A stretch of DNA of 64,000 bases, taken from assembly GCA_965219175.1 (NCBI GenBank), contig CBDCNI010000001.1, positions 2,046,001 through 2,110,000 on the forward strand, written 5' to 3'. The notes under the pieces are model-generated. The model ran no database searches, was not told the DNA's origin, and was given only the letters and a program-made list of their open reading frames with translations. This document shows positions 27,218 through 36,600 of the stretch, in pieces (within the stretch, counting starts at the first letter, position 1; every line of letters starts with the position of its first letter). The position numbers and the translations under genes were made by a program. The DNA is from JBBPZK01 sp965219175 (GTDB taxonomy: Bacteria; Actinomycetota; Rubrobacteria; Rubrobacterales; Rubrobacteraceae).

Positions 27218-28825
27218 CTACATCCTGAAGATACCGTAGCGGGTTTCGACCGCCGGAGCGTTGGCAGCCGCTGAGAGGCCGAGGGCCAGCACCATTCTCG
27301 TGTCTACCGGGTCTATAACGCCGTCGTCCCAGAGCCTCGCCGTCGAGTGGTACGGGTTTCCCTCCGCCTCGTACTTCTGGAGGATAGGCTTCTTGAACTC
27401 ATCCCGCTCGTCTTCCGTCATCTCCTTGCCCTCGCGACCCAGGTTGTCTTCCTGGACGGTTAGCAGGACGTTCGCCGCCTGCTCTCCGCCCATCACGCTG
27501 ATCCGGGCGTTCGGCCACATAAACAACAGCCGCGGCGAGTAGGCCCGGCCGCACATCCCGTAGTTCCCAGCGCCGAAAGACCCCCCGATAACGACGGTGA
27601 ACTTCGGCACGTTCGCGTTGGCGACGGCCATGACCAGCTTCGCGCCGTCCTTGGCGATGCCGCCCGCCTCGTACTCCCGGCCGACCATAAACCCGGTGAT
27701 GTTCTGCAAGAACACGAGCGGGATGCCGCGTGAGCAGCACAGCTCTATAAAATGGGCGCTTTTCTGCGCGCTCTCGGAGAATAGGATGCCGTTGTTGGCG
27801 AGGACGCCGACCGGGTGACCCATGATGCGGGCGAACCCGCAGACCAGCGTCTCGCCGTAGCGTGGTTTGAACTCGTGCAGGCGGCTGCCGTCCACGACGC
27901 GGGCGATGACCTCCCGCGCGTCGTAGCCCTGACGGTAGTCGCGCGGCACGATCCCGTACAACTCTTCCACGTCGTAGATCGGTTCCTCGGGCTCTTCGAC
28001 GGTCCAGGGAACATTTTTCTCGCGGTTCAAGTTCTCGACGATCTGACGGACTATGGCGAGGGCGTGCTCGTCGTTTTCGGCGAAGTGGTCGGCTACACCC
28101 GAGAGCCGGGTATGAACGTCCGCCCCGCCCAGGTCTTCGGCCGAGACCTCCTCACCGGTCGCTGCCTTTACGAGCGGAGGGCCGCCGAGAAAGATGGTTC
28201 CCTCTTCTTTTACGATCACGACCTCATCGCTCATCGCCGGGACGTAGGCGCCCCCGGCGGTGCAACTCCCCATCACCGCCGCTATCTGGGGGATACCCTT
28301 CGCGCTCATCCGGGCCTGGTTGTAGAAGATGCGCCCGAAGTGCTCCCGATCCGGGAAGACCTCGTCCTGCAAGGGCAAGAACGCCCCACCGGAATCGACC
28401 AGGTAGATGCATGGCAAATGGTTCTGCTCGGCCACTTCCTGGGCGCGGAGGTGCTTCTTGACCGTCATCGGGTAGTAGGTGCCGCCCTTTACGGTAGCGT
28501 CGTTGGCGACGACCATTACTTCCCGGCCCGAGACGCGGCCGATACCGGTGATGATGCCGGCCGCCGGCACGTTGCCGTCGTACATACCGTGGGCCGCGAG
28601 CGGCGAGAGTTCAAGGAAGGCGGTATCGGGGTCGAGCAGGCGTTCGATCCTATCTCGTACGAACAACTTGCCCCGTTCTTCGTGCCGCTTGCGGGCTTTC
28701 TCGCTCCCACCGCGCCGGACTTCCGACGAGCTTTCACGCAGCCCGGCGAGCAGTTCCTCGTAGGCTTCCGAGTTCCGCCCGAAACTATCGCTCTTGGGAT
28801 CCACCTGCGTGCGGAGCTTGCTCAT
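27218..28825 (-). CDS. Methylcrotonyl-CoA carboxylase carboxyltransferase (beta) subunit
   Basis: A 535-residue carboxyltransferase with N and C crotonase-like halves. MCC-type stretches include [55 protein letters not shown] and [17 protein letters not shown]. It transfers CO2 from biotin to 3-methylcrotonyl-CoA, giving 3-methylglutaconyl-CoA. The gene order on the minus strand is acyl-CoA dehydrogenase, DUF1330-like protein, this gene, hydratase, alpha subunit: a leucine/isovalerate operon. Confidence 0.92.
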   Translation of the reverse strand: MSKLRTQVDPKSDSFGRNSEAYEELLAGLRESSSEVRRGGSEKARKRHEERGKLFVRDRIERLLDPDTAFLELSPLAAHGMYDGNVPAAGIITGIGRVSGREVMVVANDATVKGGTYYPMTVKKHLRAQEVAEQNHLPCIYLVDSGGAFLPLQDEVFPDREHFGRIFYNQARMSAKGIPQIAAVMGSCTAGGAYVPAMSDEVVIVKEEGTIFLGGPPLVKAATGEEVSAEDLGGADVHTRLSGVADHFAENDEHALAIVRQIVENLNREKNVPWTVEEPEEPIYDVEELYGIVPRDYRQGYDAREVIARVVDGSRLHEFKPRYGETLVCGFARIMGHPVGVLANNGILFSESAQKSAHFIELCCSRGIPLVFLQNITGFMVGREYEAGGIAKDGAKLVMAVANANVPKFTVVIGGSFGAGNYGMCGRAYSPRLLFMWPNARISVMGGEQAANVLLTVQEDNLGREGKEMTEDERDEFKKPILQKYEAEGNPYHSTARLWDDGVIDPVDTRMVLALGLSAAANAPAVETRYGIFRM

Positions 28826-28867
28826 CCTCCCCCTCTCTTATGCGGCCTTACCGCATCTCCGCCCGGC

Positions 28868-29209
28868 TCACGCACCCTCACGTTGATCCTGAAACAACGG
28901 TCGCAGATCTTCCAGCTTTTCGTAGGTCCACCACAGGTAGTTGCGCGTCCCGTCTTCGCGCAGCGGATGCAGGTCTTCGTTTTCCGAGTCGTCGAGAAAC
29001 CCTTGAAAAGCTTCCCGCGAAGGCCATTCGACCAACACCATAGCCTGGCGGGGCTCGGTGTCCGGGTCGCTCTGGAGGGCGTCGTCAAGCTTTCCGAGCG
29101 CGACGACCTTTCCATCGTACTTGGAGACGGCCGCGACCGAACGGCGGGAATATTGACGGTACAGGTCGTTATCAGAGAGATCGAACAAGTTCAGGGCGTA
29201 GAGTGGGAT
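28868..29209 (-). CDS. DUF1330-like protein with apparent ATC start
   Basis: A 113-residue protein: PLYALNLFDLSDNDLYRQYS, VVALGKLDDAL, MVLVEWPSREAFQGFLDD, and a LHPLREDGTRNYLWW end. It resembles DUF1330/EthD-like dimeric ferredoxin-fold proteins, which begin M-x-LYAL. At the place of that methionine the frame has ATC, with GGAGG 7 bp upstream. The open frame runs back to 29371, but the upstream part antisenses nothing and lies inside the acyl-CoA dehydrogenase gene on the same strand in another frame. CTG 29242 or an upstream ATG are alternatives. Function is unknown; it is embedded in the leucine operon. Confidence 0.65.
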   Translation of the reverse strand: MPLYALNLFDLSDNDLYRQYSRRSVAAVSKYDGKVVALGKLDDALQSDPDTEPRQAMVLVEWPSREAFQGFLDDSENEDLHPLREDGTRNYLWWTYEKLEDLRPLFQDQREGA

Positions 29210-29247
29210 TTCGGCACCTCCGTATCCGTAGCTGATGGACAGTCTAT

Positions 29248-30435
29248 CTACTGGGCAACCATCTTTTCGTGAGCTTTCTCGGCGCTCTCTTTGAGGAGCG
29301 AGCGGGCGATGATCTGGCGGTTGATCTCGCTGGTCCCCTCCCCTATCTCGTTGATCTTGACCTGCCTCCAATAACGCGCCACTGCGCTCCCCTCCATGAA
29401 CCCTTCGCCGCCCCAGATCTGGGTCGCCCCATCCGCCGCCCGCTTGGCCGCCTCGGAAGCGAACACCTTAGCCATGCTCGCCTCGCGCCCGAAAGACCGC
29501 CCCTGGCCCCTGAGCCACGCGGCCTTCAAGACCATGTTGCGCGCCAACTCTATCTCCATCGCCATATCCGCCAACTTGAACTGTATGGCCTGAAACTCCG
29601 CTATAGACTTGCCGAACTGCTTCCGCTCCTCCGCCCGAGCTATCGCCTCGTCGAAACAAGCCTGCGCCAGCCCGACCGAAAGAGCGGCGACCGCGACCCG
29701 TCCGGCGTCAAGCGTCGCCAGGAATTGTTTGAAACCGGATCCCCTCTCGCCCAGCAAGTTCTTCTCCGGCACCCGGCAGTCCTCGAAGTAGAGCGGGTGC
29801 TGGTCGGCGGCGCGCCAGCCGAGCTTCTCGTAGGCCGGGCCGCGTGTATATCCTGGCGTGTCTTGCGGGATGATGATAGCGGTCAGCTCCGGCTTGCCGT
29901 TCTCGCGTTTTCCGGTGCGGGCGATAATGGTAACGCCGCCGGTAATATCCGTGCCGGAGTTGGTGATCCACTTTTTAGAGCCGTTGACGACCCACTCGCC
30001 CTCTTCCAGTCCGGCGATGGTGCGGGTGCCGCCGGCGTCGGTGCCGGCTTCCTCCTCCGTCAGCCCGAAAGCCCAGAGACGTTCGCCGGTCGCGCACTTG
30101 CTGAGAAATTCTTCTTTCTGCTCCGGCGTTCCGTAGGCGGCTATGGGAGCGCAGCCTAGAGAGATGTGCGCCTCCATCGTGATACCGACCGAGGTGTCGG
30201 CCCGGCAGATCTCCTCCAGCGCCAGGTTATAGGCTACGAAGTCACCCCCCGAGCCGCCGTACTCCTCGGGGAGGGTGAGGCCCATCAAGCCCAACTCCGC
30301 CATTTTCGCGACGATGTCGTAGGGGAACTTCTGCTCCCGGTCGAGTTGCTCGGCGCGCGGGCGTATCTCGGCCTGAGCGAAGTCTCGGGCGATGTCCCGC
30401 CACCGCTGCTGCTCGTCTGTCAGGTCAAAGTTCAT
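29248..30435 (-). CDS. Acyl-CoA dehydrogenase (branched/short-chain)
   Basis: A 395-residue FAD enzyme. The ATG is chosen at MNFDLTDEQQRWRDIARDFA with GGAGGAG upstream; the longer frame to 30819 is an artefact. Signatures are FGLTEEEAGTDAGG, GSKKWITNSG, RKQFGKSIAEFQAIQFKLADM and NEIGEGTSEINR. Operon position before the MCC genes suggests isovaleryl-CoA dehydrogenase. However, true IVDs have Ala in IGAGTSE and use a different glutamate; here Glu stands at the Glu376-type position. So either it is a short-branched-chain enzyme, or the IVD role evolved separately. The first leucine-specific step is therefore not secure. Confidence 0.85.
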   Translation of the reverse strand: MNFDLTDEQQRWRDIARDFAQAEIRPRAEQLDREQKFPYDIVAKMAELGLMGLTLPEEYGGSGGDFVAYNLALEEICRADTSVGITMEAHISLGCAPIAAYGTPEQKEEFLSKCATGERLWAFGLTEEEAGTDAGGTRTIAGLEEGEWVVNGSKKWITNSGTDITGGVTIIARTGKRENGKPELTAIIIPQDTPGYTRGPAYEKLGWRAADQHPLYFEDCRVPEKNLLGERGSGFKQFLATLDAGRVAVAALSVGLAQACFDEAIARAEERKQFGKSIAEFQAIQFKLADMAMEIELARNMVLKAAWLRGQGRSFGREASMAKVFASEAAKRAADGATQIWGGEGFMEGSAVARYWRQVKINEIGEGTSEINRQIIARSLLKESAEKAHEKMVAQ

Positions 30436-30628
30436 AGGCTTACTCCTCCCGGCTCGAACATAGCCAATAATAGCAGCGGGAAAGTCCGTGGGCTGCGGGG
30501 TACCGCTCAAGAGAGCCGAGATGCTTGCCGAACGTTGAACTAACGTACTTTGTGAGACAGATGTTTTCTTTGACTGTAGGGGGGAATATATCTGGTTGAC
30601 AGCAACTATACGCGAAGGAGGAACTAGA

Positions 30629-30895
30629 GTGGGTATTATAGCCTGGATCATAGTGGGCTTGATCGCCGGAGCGCTGGCGAAGCTGATCATGCCGGGTGAC
30701 GACCCCGGTGGGATCATTGTCACGATGCTCATCGGTATCGTCGGGGCTTTCGTAGGCGGGTTCGTCTTCGGACTCTTCGGAGGCAGCGGTGTAAGCGGAA
30801 TTAACATAGGTTCGATCATCGTGGCAGTTGTGGGTTCGATTATCCTACTAGCTATCTACCGCCTGATCGTAGGCAGCAGAACAGCCAGCAGGTAA
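30629..30895 (+). CDS. GlsB/YeaQ/YmgE family small membrane protein
   Basis: An 88-residue protein with three hydrophobic segments: IIAWIIVGLIAGALAKLIMPG at the N-terminus, then GGIIVTMLIGIVGAFVGGFVF, and a C-terminal IIVAVVGSIILLAIYRLIV. The Gly-rich small-residue pattern is that of transglycosylase-associated/YeaQ proteins, linked to general stress. The GTG start has GGAGG 8 bp upstream, so the longer frame to 30596 is not used. It is monocistronic, followed by a hairpin terminator. 30436-30628 contains a TTGACT-like hexamer near 30571, but no convincing -10. Confidence 0.85.
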   Translation: MGIIAWIIVGLIAGALAKLIMPGDDPGGIIVTMLIGIVGAFVGGFVFGLFGGSGVSGINIGSIIVAVVGSIILLAIYRLIVGSRTASR

Positions 30896-30907
30896 GAACG
30901 ACAATCC

Positions 30908-30942
30908 AGAGGGCTGGAGCTACCGCAGTTCCGGCCCTCTTC
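30908..30942. terminator. Hairpin terminator between convergent genes
   Basis: AGAGGGC (30908-30914) pairs with GCCCTCT (30934-30940), with inner GGA/TCC pairing. It sits between the convergent YeaQ-like and acyl-CoA synthetase genes. The T-run is short (CTTCTGC), so it may act in both directions weakly. Confidence 0.55.
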
Positions 30943-30959
30943 TGCATAGTTCTATCAAC

Positions 30960-32630
30960 TCAGGCGGTATCTACTTCAATCGCCGTCTGCAGGTCGTGGC
31001 GTTCGACTGCGGCCTCGCGTAGCTTGTATTTCTGGATCTTTCCACTGGCCGTCATCGGGTACTCTCCGACGAAGTCCACGTAGTAGGGTACTTTGTAGCG
31101 GGCGATGTTCTCGCGGCAGAAGTCCCTGATTTCCTCGGCGGTCGTTTTCGCGTCGGGCTTGAGTTGTATAGCCGCCGCGACTTGCTCTCCGTACTTTTCA
31201 TCCGGGACGCCGTAGATTTGTACGTCGGAGATATCCGGGTGAGTGTAGAGGAACTCTTCGATCTCCCGTGGGTAGATATTCTCGCCGCCACGGATGATCA
31301 TGTCCTTCGCCCGGCCGGTGATCCGGACGTACCCGTTCTCGTCCATGACAGCTAGATCGCCGGTATGCAACCATCCATCTCCGTCTATAACCTCGCGCGT
31401 CATATCGTCCATCTTGTAGTAGCCCTTCATGACGTGGTACCCACGCGTCAGCAGTTCACCTTGCTCGCCAGGGTCACAATCCTCGCCGGAGTTCATGTCT
31501 AATATGCGGACTTCCACGTCCGGGAGCTTTCGGCCGACGCTCGAAACGCGCAGCTCTATCGGATCGTCGGTGCGGGTCTGGGTGATGACGGGGCTCGACT
31601 CGGTCTGGCCGTAGGCGATGGTGATCTCCGCCGCCCCCATCACGTCCACCACCTTTTTCATCACCTCCATCGGACACGTCGTACCCGCCATGATGCCGGT
31701 GCGCAGGCTTGAGGTGTCGTAGTCACCGAACTTTGGGTGGTCGAGCTCCGCGATGAACATGGTCGGCACCCCGAGCACGGCGGTACACCGCTCCTCGTGG
31801 ATGGCTTGAAGTACCAGCTCCGCGTCGAAGCTCTCGACCGGGACCATCGTCGCCTCGTGGGTCACGGTGTTGAGCGTCCCGAGCACGCACCCGAAGCAGT
31901 GGAAGAACGGCACCGGGATGCACACCCTATCCTCCGGCCCTAGCTCCATGCACTCGCCGATGTAGAAGGCGTTCTTGATGATGTTGGCGTGGGTGAGCTG
32001 CACACCCTTCGGAAAACCAGTCGTCCCGGAGGTGTACTGCATGTTTATGACCTCGTCCGCCCCGAGCGACGCCTGTCGCCCCCGCAACTCCTCCGCCGTA
32101 ACCTCTTCAGCCCTCTTCACAAACTCCTCGAAACTCGTCATGGGTAGGCTCTCTGGGGCTTCGTCGCCCATCAGGACGACGTGCTTCAGATACGGTAGGT
32201 CCTCTGCCTGTAGCTTGCCTGCTCCGGCCATCTCTGGTACGGCGCCCTGGAGTATCTCCACGAAGTCGGTGTCTTTTACGCCTTTCGTCAGGAATAGGGC
32301 CGCCGAGTCTGATTGCTCCAGCACGTACTTCAGTTCGTTCTTGCGGTAGGCCGGGTTGACGGTGACGAGGACTGCCCCGATCTTGCCAGTCGCGAACTGG
32401 AGCGTCACCCACTCCGGGACGTTCTGTCCCCAGACGGCGACGTGATCTCCCTTCTCGATTCCGAGAGCCATCAGCGCCCGCGCGCACTCCTCTACCACGT
32501 CCCTGAACTCCGCGTAGGTATAGCGAAGGCCGCAGTCCACGTACACGAGGGCGTCATCTTCCGGGCGACGCTCCGCTACGAGATCCAAAACGCCGCCAAC
32601 TGTTAGACCCTCGATATCTTCCGGTCGCAT
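30960..32630 (-). CDS. Long/medium-chain fatty acyl-CoA synthetase (AMP-binding)
   Basis: A 556-residue adenylate-forming ligase. I start at the ATG giving MRPEDIEGLTVGGVL because CAGGAGTG precedes it; the frame upstream to 32708 gives no homologous residues. Motifs are MQYTSGTTGFPKGVQLTHANI, IAYGQTESSPVITQ, GWLHTGDLAVMDENGYVRITGRAKDMIIRGGENIYP and TASGKIQKYKLRE. It resembles FadD3/AtoS-like enzymes feeding beta-oxidation. It is a single gene, divergent from the alpha/beta hydrolase. Confidence 0.9.
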   Translation of the reverse strand: MRPEDIEGLTVGGVLDLVAERRPEDDALVYVDCGLRYTYAEFRDVVEECARALMALGIEKGDHVAVWGQNVPEWVTLQFATGKIGAVLVTVNPAYRKNELKYVLEQSDSAALFLTKGVKDTDFVEILQGAVPEMAGAGKLQAEDLPYLKHVVLMGDEAPESLPMTSFEEFVKRAEEVTAEELRGRQASLGADEVINMQYTSGTTGFPKGVQLTHANIIKNAFYIGECMELGPEDRVCIPVPFFHCFGCVLGTLNTVTHEATMVPVESFDAELVLQAIHEERCTAVLGVPTMFIAELDHPKFGDYDTSSLRTGIMAGTTCPMEVMKKVVDVMGAAEITIAYGQTESSPVITQTRTDDPIELRVSSVGRKLPDVEVRILDMNSGEDCDPGEQGELLTRGYHVMKGYYKMDDMTREVIDGDGWLHTGDLAVMDENGYVRITGRAKDMIIRGGENIYPREIEEFLYTHPDISDVQIYGVPDEKYGEQVAAAIQLKPDAKTTAEEIRDFCRENIARYKVPYYVDFVGEYPMTASGKIQKYKLREAAVERHDLQTAIEVDTA

Positions 32631-32808
32631 ATTCCACTCCTGTGCCTCGTTCCCCGAGAAAAGAAAGTCTAGCAGTTGCTCCGATCCGGGCAAGCTCCTA
32701 CAGAACAAGAAGAGCCGTGAAGTTTCCTACAGAGCTGTTTCACATGCGTGTTAAGGTATGTATTCGAGTTTGGTCATAGCAATTTCGAGACGATCAGGAG
32801 GTTCTGAA

Positions 32809-33642
32809 GTGGCATTTTTGGAAGTAGGGAGAGAGAACAGCACGCCGGTCGAACTTTACTACGAGGACTACGGCTCGGGGAGTCCGGTCGTCCTGATCCA
32901 CGGTTGGCCGTTGAGCAGTCGGTCTTGGGAGAATCAGGTTCCGGCTCTCGTCGAGGCGGGGCATCGTGTCATCACTTACGATCGCCGCGGTTTCGGCAAG
33001 TCTTCCCAGCCGTGGACCGGCTACGACTACGACACTTTCGCCGCTGACCTGGAGGCGTTGCTCACGCACCTGGACCTGAGCGACGCAACGCTCGTCGGCT
33101 TCTCGATGGGTGGTGGCGAAGTCGCCCGCTACATCGGCCGCTACGGAACCGCCCGCGTTTCGAAGGCAGTGCTCGCCTCGGCCGTACCGCCCTTCCTCTA
33201 CCAGAGCGAAGACAACCCAGACGGCGGGCTGGACGACGCGACGATAGAGCAGTTCGAGGGTGGGGTGCGTGGAGACCGCATCGCGTTCCTCGACGGATTC
33301 ACCACTAACTTCTTCACCGCTGGTGACCGGGACGACCTGGTAAGCGAGCCAAACCGGGTCTACCACCGCGACATCGCGGCCTTCGCCTCGCCGAAGGGAA
33401 CGCTGGACTGCATCGCGGCGTTCGGGCGCACCGACTTCCGGGGCGACCTAGCCGAATTCGACGTGCCGACCCTTATTATTCACGGGGACTCCGACGGTAT
33501 CGTCCCGTTCGAGGTCAGTGGAAAGCGGTCGCACGAGGCGATCTCCGACAGCTCGCTCGCGCTGATCGAAGGTGGACCCCACGGCATCAACGCCACCCAC
33601 GTAGAGCAGTTCAACCGCGCGCTGATCGACTTCCTGGGATAA
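32809..33642 (+). CDS. Alpha/beta hydrolase, non-heme chloroperoxidase-like
   Basis: A 277-residue alpha/beta hydrolase. The catalytic triad is visible: nucleophile elbow GFSMGGGE, Asp in HGDSDGIVP, and His in GGPHGINATH. The oxyanion segment is HGWPLSS. This set matches cofactor-free haloperoxidase/esterase enzymes (Cpo, BpoA2). It starts at GTG with AGGAGG 7 bp upstream, in preference to the earlier ATG at 32758. It is monocistronic and ends at a strong terminator. The physiological role is probably ester or lactone hydrolysis. Confidence 0.9.
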   Translation: MAFLEVGRENSTPVELYYEDYGSGSPVVLIHGWPLSSRSWENQVPALVEAGHRVITYDRRGFGKSSQPWTGYDYDTFAADLEALLTHLDLSDATLVGFSMGGGEVARYIGRYGTARVSKAVLASAVPPFLYQSEDNPDGGLDDATIEQFEGGVRGDRIAFLDGFTTNFFTAGDRDDLVSEPNRVYHRDIAAFASPKGTLDCIAAFGRTDFRGDLAEFDVPTLIIHGDSDGIVPFEVSGKRSHEAISDSSLALIEGGPHGINATHVEQFNRALIDFLG

Positions 33643-33690
33643 CGCAAAGTGGGGTAGTCGTAACTACCATCCCGAATTAAAGCAAGGCGA

Positions 33691-33722
33691 AAACCCGGCT
33701 CTCGAAGGAGCCGGGTTTTTTG
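33691..33722 (+). terminator. Rho-independent terminator
   Basis: AAACCCGGCTC and GAGCCGGGTTT form a perfect 11-bp stem with a 6-nt loop, followed by a T-run on the plus strand (and preceded by A residues, so it can also serve the minus strand). It ends the hydrolase transcript and faces the GlcG-like gene. Confidence 0.9.
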
Positions 33723-33764
33723 GTTGAACGAAAGGGTAGAAGATCCGCTACCCGCCGTCGCTGG

Positions 33765-34184
33765 CTAGAACGCGGCGGCTCCGGCTTCGGCGACTTGCTG
33801 GTCTTGATCCACGGTCCCGGTACTCACACCGATGGCGCCGACGATAGCGTCGTCGCGGACCAGCGGGATGCCGCCGGGGAAGATCGCCAACCGGCCGCCG
33901 TGGGCGTCGCTCAGGCCGTAGATCTGCCCGTCGGGGCGTGTATCGTCCGTGAGGTCTCTCGTCTGGCACTGGAAGGCGATGGCGGTGTAGGCCTTGTTGA
34001 TGGAGATGGTTATGCTCCCCACGTTCGCCGTGTCCATGCGGACGTGGGCCTTGAGGTTACCCCCAGCGTCCGTGACGGCTATGTCCATCGGTTGCCCGAT
34101 CTCCCGCGCTTTCTCCTCCGCCGCCTCGATGACCCTCTTCGCATCAGCGAGCGAGATGGTATCTCTGATCTTTGCATCAGCCAC
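33765..34184 (-). CDS. GlcG/HbpS family protein
   Basis: A 139-residue protein of the heme-degrading/GlcG fold. The pattern is LADAKRVIEAAEEKAREIGQPMDIAVTDAGGNLKAHVRMD, then NKAYTAIAF and FPGGIPLVRDDAIVGAIGVSTGTVDQDQQVAEAG, the usual signature. Members bind heme or small ligands, or accompany glycolate and propanediol genes; no such partner is here. It lies downstream of the broken solute-binding protein gene on the same strand (36 bp). Confidence 0.88.
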   Translation of the reverse strand: MADAKIRDTISLADAKRVIEAAEEKAREIGQPMDIAVTDAGGNLKAHVRMDTANVGSITISINKAYTAIAFQCQTRDLTDDTRPDGQIYGLSDAHGGRLAIFPGGIPLVRDDAIVGAIGVSTGTVDQDQQVAEAGAAAF

Positions 34185-34220
34185 GCTAACTCTCCTTTCC
34201 TATTAGTTCGGCTTTTTATT

Positions 34221-35849
34221 CTACGCGCCGTTGCGGCGTGACCAGTGTTCTTCGTTGACCTCGGTCTCGGCGAGCTCGAAGGTCGTGGCGTAGCCGACGA
34301 AGTTCACGTTCTTGTTTACGGCATACAGGGCCTGCGGGTAGACCAAAAAGACCGAGAGCGCCTCCTCGTAGACGAAGCGGTCGATCTCGGCAGACAACTC
34401 GCCCTGGCGTCCGCCGTCCACCTCTACGGCGAACCGGCCCATCAACTCCTCGAACTTCTCGACCGGCGGCCCCATCCGGAAAGGTCCCGTGCCACCGTAA
34501 AGCTCGCCGTGCATGAATGCGGCCGGGGCGTCGGAGGTCAGGTCGATCCAGGCGAACAAGAGTATGTCGAATGGCAGCGTCAAGACCTTCTCGACCAGCT
34601 TGTGCTGGGTGGCGAGAGCCTCCTCGGCCGGGATAACGGTAACATCCACCCCGATGCCCAAACCTTCGCGCAGGTCTTCGGCGAGCATGTCGGCTATAGG
34701 CTCGGTATCCGGGAAAGTCGCGAGCCGCAAGGATCTCCCTTCAGGCCAACCGGCCTCGGTGAGCAACCGCCTCGCCTCTTCGAGGTCGTGCGGATAGGGC
34801 TCCAGGCGTGACAGGCCGCCTACAGCGTGGGGTGGAGTGACCCCGGAAGCGGGCTGGGCGTAGCCACCGAAACCCTCGCGGACCATTCGGTCGCGGTCCA
34901 CGGCCATGTTGAGCGCCCGGCGCGTGCGCGCGTCGTCCAGGGGCGCATCCTCTACACTGCGGTTTACGAGGCCCAAGACCACGCGCATCGCGTCGATGGC
35001 GTGCAGACGGGCGTGCTCGCTGTTCTCTACCCGCTCGATGTCAGCCGGGGAGACCTCCGTGACGATGTCTATCTCGCCTTCAGTGTCGCACACGAGGTCG
35101 AGTCCTTCGGCGGGCGAGATGTCGTTGTGGAAGACGACCCTCTCAAGACGCGGGCCGCGCTCCTTGTTCCAGTGGTCGGTGTTGGCGGTGAGGACGACCT
35201 TATCCGTGCGGTCCTGCCTGGTGTCGAGCCAGGTGCAGGCTAGAGGTTCGGCGTTCATGATGGCGATCTCGTTGTACAGAGAAGAGTAACCCTCGGTGAG
35301 GGTAAAAGGACCGGTGCCCCACGGGCCCGGAGCGTCGATCACTCACCAATGTCCCTCGCCGCGCCCGAGCTTCCTGTAGCCAAAGCCTTCCTCTTCCCAA
35401 AAGCGCGTGCTGGGAATATGCATCCCCCGCATCTTTCCCAGGACGAGCCCATCCGGCGCGGGGAAATGGAGGCGCAGCTTGTAGTCATCGATGACCTCGG
35501 CCTTCGTATCCTGGTGTATGTTCAGGTTGGAACCCGGCGGGTGCGGAGCCCTCCAGCGCTGCATCTCCTCGAAGGCCCGCTTGACGTTATGCGCGGTGCA
35601 TTCCTCACCATCCTGAAACCGGATGTCGCGACGCACGTCTATCTCAAGCGTCTTATCGTTCGTCCAGCGCGAGTCCTCCATTATCGCCCCGACCATGTGG
35701 CCCCGCTCGTCGGTGCGTACCGGCTCCTCCATCGTGTTCCAGGTAATGTACAGCCAGTTCAGCGGGTGAGGATCCACGATGTGGACCGTGCCCACGGGCG
35801 TATGTCCTCCCTGCTCAGCCCCTGCCTGCGGGGATGCTTGACTCGTCAT
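34221..35849 (-). pseudogene. Family 5 extracellular solute-binding protein gene with an in-frame TGA
   Basis: Two abutting frames on the same strand and phase encode one peptide/nickel-type solute-binding protein of about 542 residues. The ATG at 35849 has GGAGAGG upstream. Residues 1-168 (VDPHPLNWLYITWNTMEEP, DIRFQDGEECTAHNVKRAFEE) end at GRGEGHW-TGA (35343-35345). The next codon resumes VIDAPGPWGTGPFTLTEGY and runs to the natural C-terminus. No frameshift is needed: a single nonsense change explains it. No signal peptide or lipobox is seen after the start, and no permease or ATPase genes are adjacent. Readthrough or an assembly error remains possible. Confidence 0.8.
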
Positions 35850-36143
35850 GCCTCTCCTTTCCCTTACCTGATGCCTTCGCGAGGGCCACCGGAACGTAGC
35901 CCGCACAAGCCGCCATCCTCGTGAAAATAGCGACGATATTGCCTGCCTCCACCCAACAGAGGAGTAATGCTACCACAACCGACGCTACCCACCCGAGGCA
36001 CGCGGAGCGGTCGAAGGGATGAGTGACGAAGTTTCGTGTGGGCTGCTCCATCCTCTTGCGGTGAGCCTCGCCCAGTCGCTTTCGCGCCCGCCGACCGTCC
36101 GACCGGAGACATGGGCATCTAATAAAATTCACCTGTACCGGGC
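35850..36143. other. Gene-free stretch
   Basis: No gene is supported here. A minus-strand frame with one hydrophobic stretch (ASVVVALLLCWVEAG) is open, but it has no good ribosome site or recognisable homology and overlaps the start of the solute-binding gene. The tract upstream of the ATG 35849 contains the ribosome site GGAGAGG, and presumably the promoter. Confidence 0.4.
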
Positions 36144-36178
36144 GAGACTGTAGGGCTGCATGAGACTGTAGGGCTACA
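36144..36178. repeat. 18-bp tandem duplication
   Basis: GAGACTGTAGGGCTGCAT is followed directly by GAGACTGTAGGGCTACA, just downstream of the RHH-DUF433 gene stop. Recent slippage or a degraded recombination site are the simple explanations. Confidence 0.7.
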
Positions 36179-36180
36179 CT

Positions 36181-36600
36181 CTAGCTATGTACCGGCGGGC
36201 GCGGTACGATGCTCGGGTAGAGTTCGTGCCATTCCTCCGGCGTGCGGGCGTTCTCTTCGAGCGCCTCGTCTATCTCGCGCGGGTACGCCTCGTGGTAGGA
36301 GAGGGCAAGGTCTAGCTGGCGTTCGGAGACGTTGTGCTCCGAGAGCAGTCTTTCCCTACCTTTACTCTCGTAGAGTTCGATGACCTCCCAGACATCCAGT
36401 GCCGTACCGATCACCCACACCCGTCTTGAGTGCTCGGCTCCCCGGAAACCAATGCCGGGGAAGCGGCGGGTGCGGATGGATTCTTCCGCCAAGACTTCCA
36501 GCAAGGCGCTCTTGGGCAGCTTCGTTCGACGGTTCTCACGATCCAACCACCCCCCCACCTCGTCGGAGAGCCTTATGGTAAACGGCTTGGATTTGGGCAT
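36181..36600 (-). CDS. RHH-DUF433 antitoxin-like protein (orphan)
   Basis: A 139-residue protein. Residues about 5-45 (PFTIRLSDEVGGWLDRENR, then KSALLEVLAEESIRT) look like a ribbon-helix-helix DNA-binding unit. The rest (GFRGAEHSRRVWVIGTALDVWEVIELYE... AYPREIDEALEENARTPEEWHELYP) is DUF433. The same DUF433 pattern recurs at 38601-38942, where it partners a DUF5615 PIN-like toxin. Here no toxin gene follows, so it looks like a leftover antitoxin. Autoregulation through the RHH domain is expected for such antitoxins. Confidence 0.75.
   Translation of the reverse strand: MPKSKPFTIRLSDEVGGWLDRENRRTKLPKSALLEVLAEESIRTRRFPGIGFRGAEHSRRVWVIGTALDVWEVIELYESKGRERLLSEHNVSERQLDLALSYHEAYPREIDEALEENARTPEEWHELYPSIVPRPPVHS

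Noticed and set aside
30436..30819. Upstream extension of the acyl-CoA dehydrogenase frame (128 extra codons)
   Set aside because: Proline/threonine-rich translation antisense to the YeaQ-like gene. The real start has GGAGGAG and the family N-terminus.
35343..35345. TGA in the solute-binding gene as a selenocysteine codon
   Set aside because: The position is not a cysteine site in this protein family, and no SECIS-like hairpin immediately follows. Simple nonsense is more likely.
35815..36132. 105-codon minus-strand frame with one hydrophobic stretch
   Set aside because: No ribosome site, no recognisable domain, overlaps the solute-binding gene start, and low-complexity basic ends.
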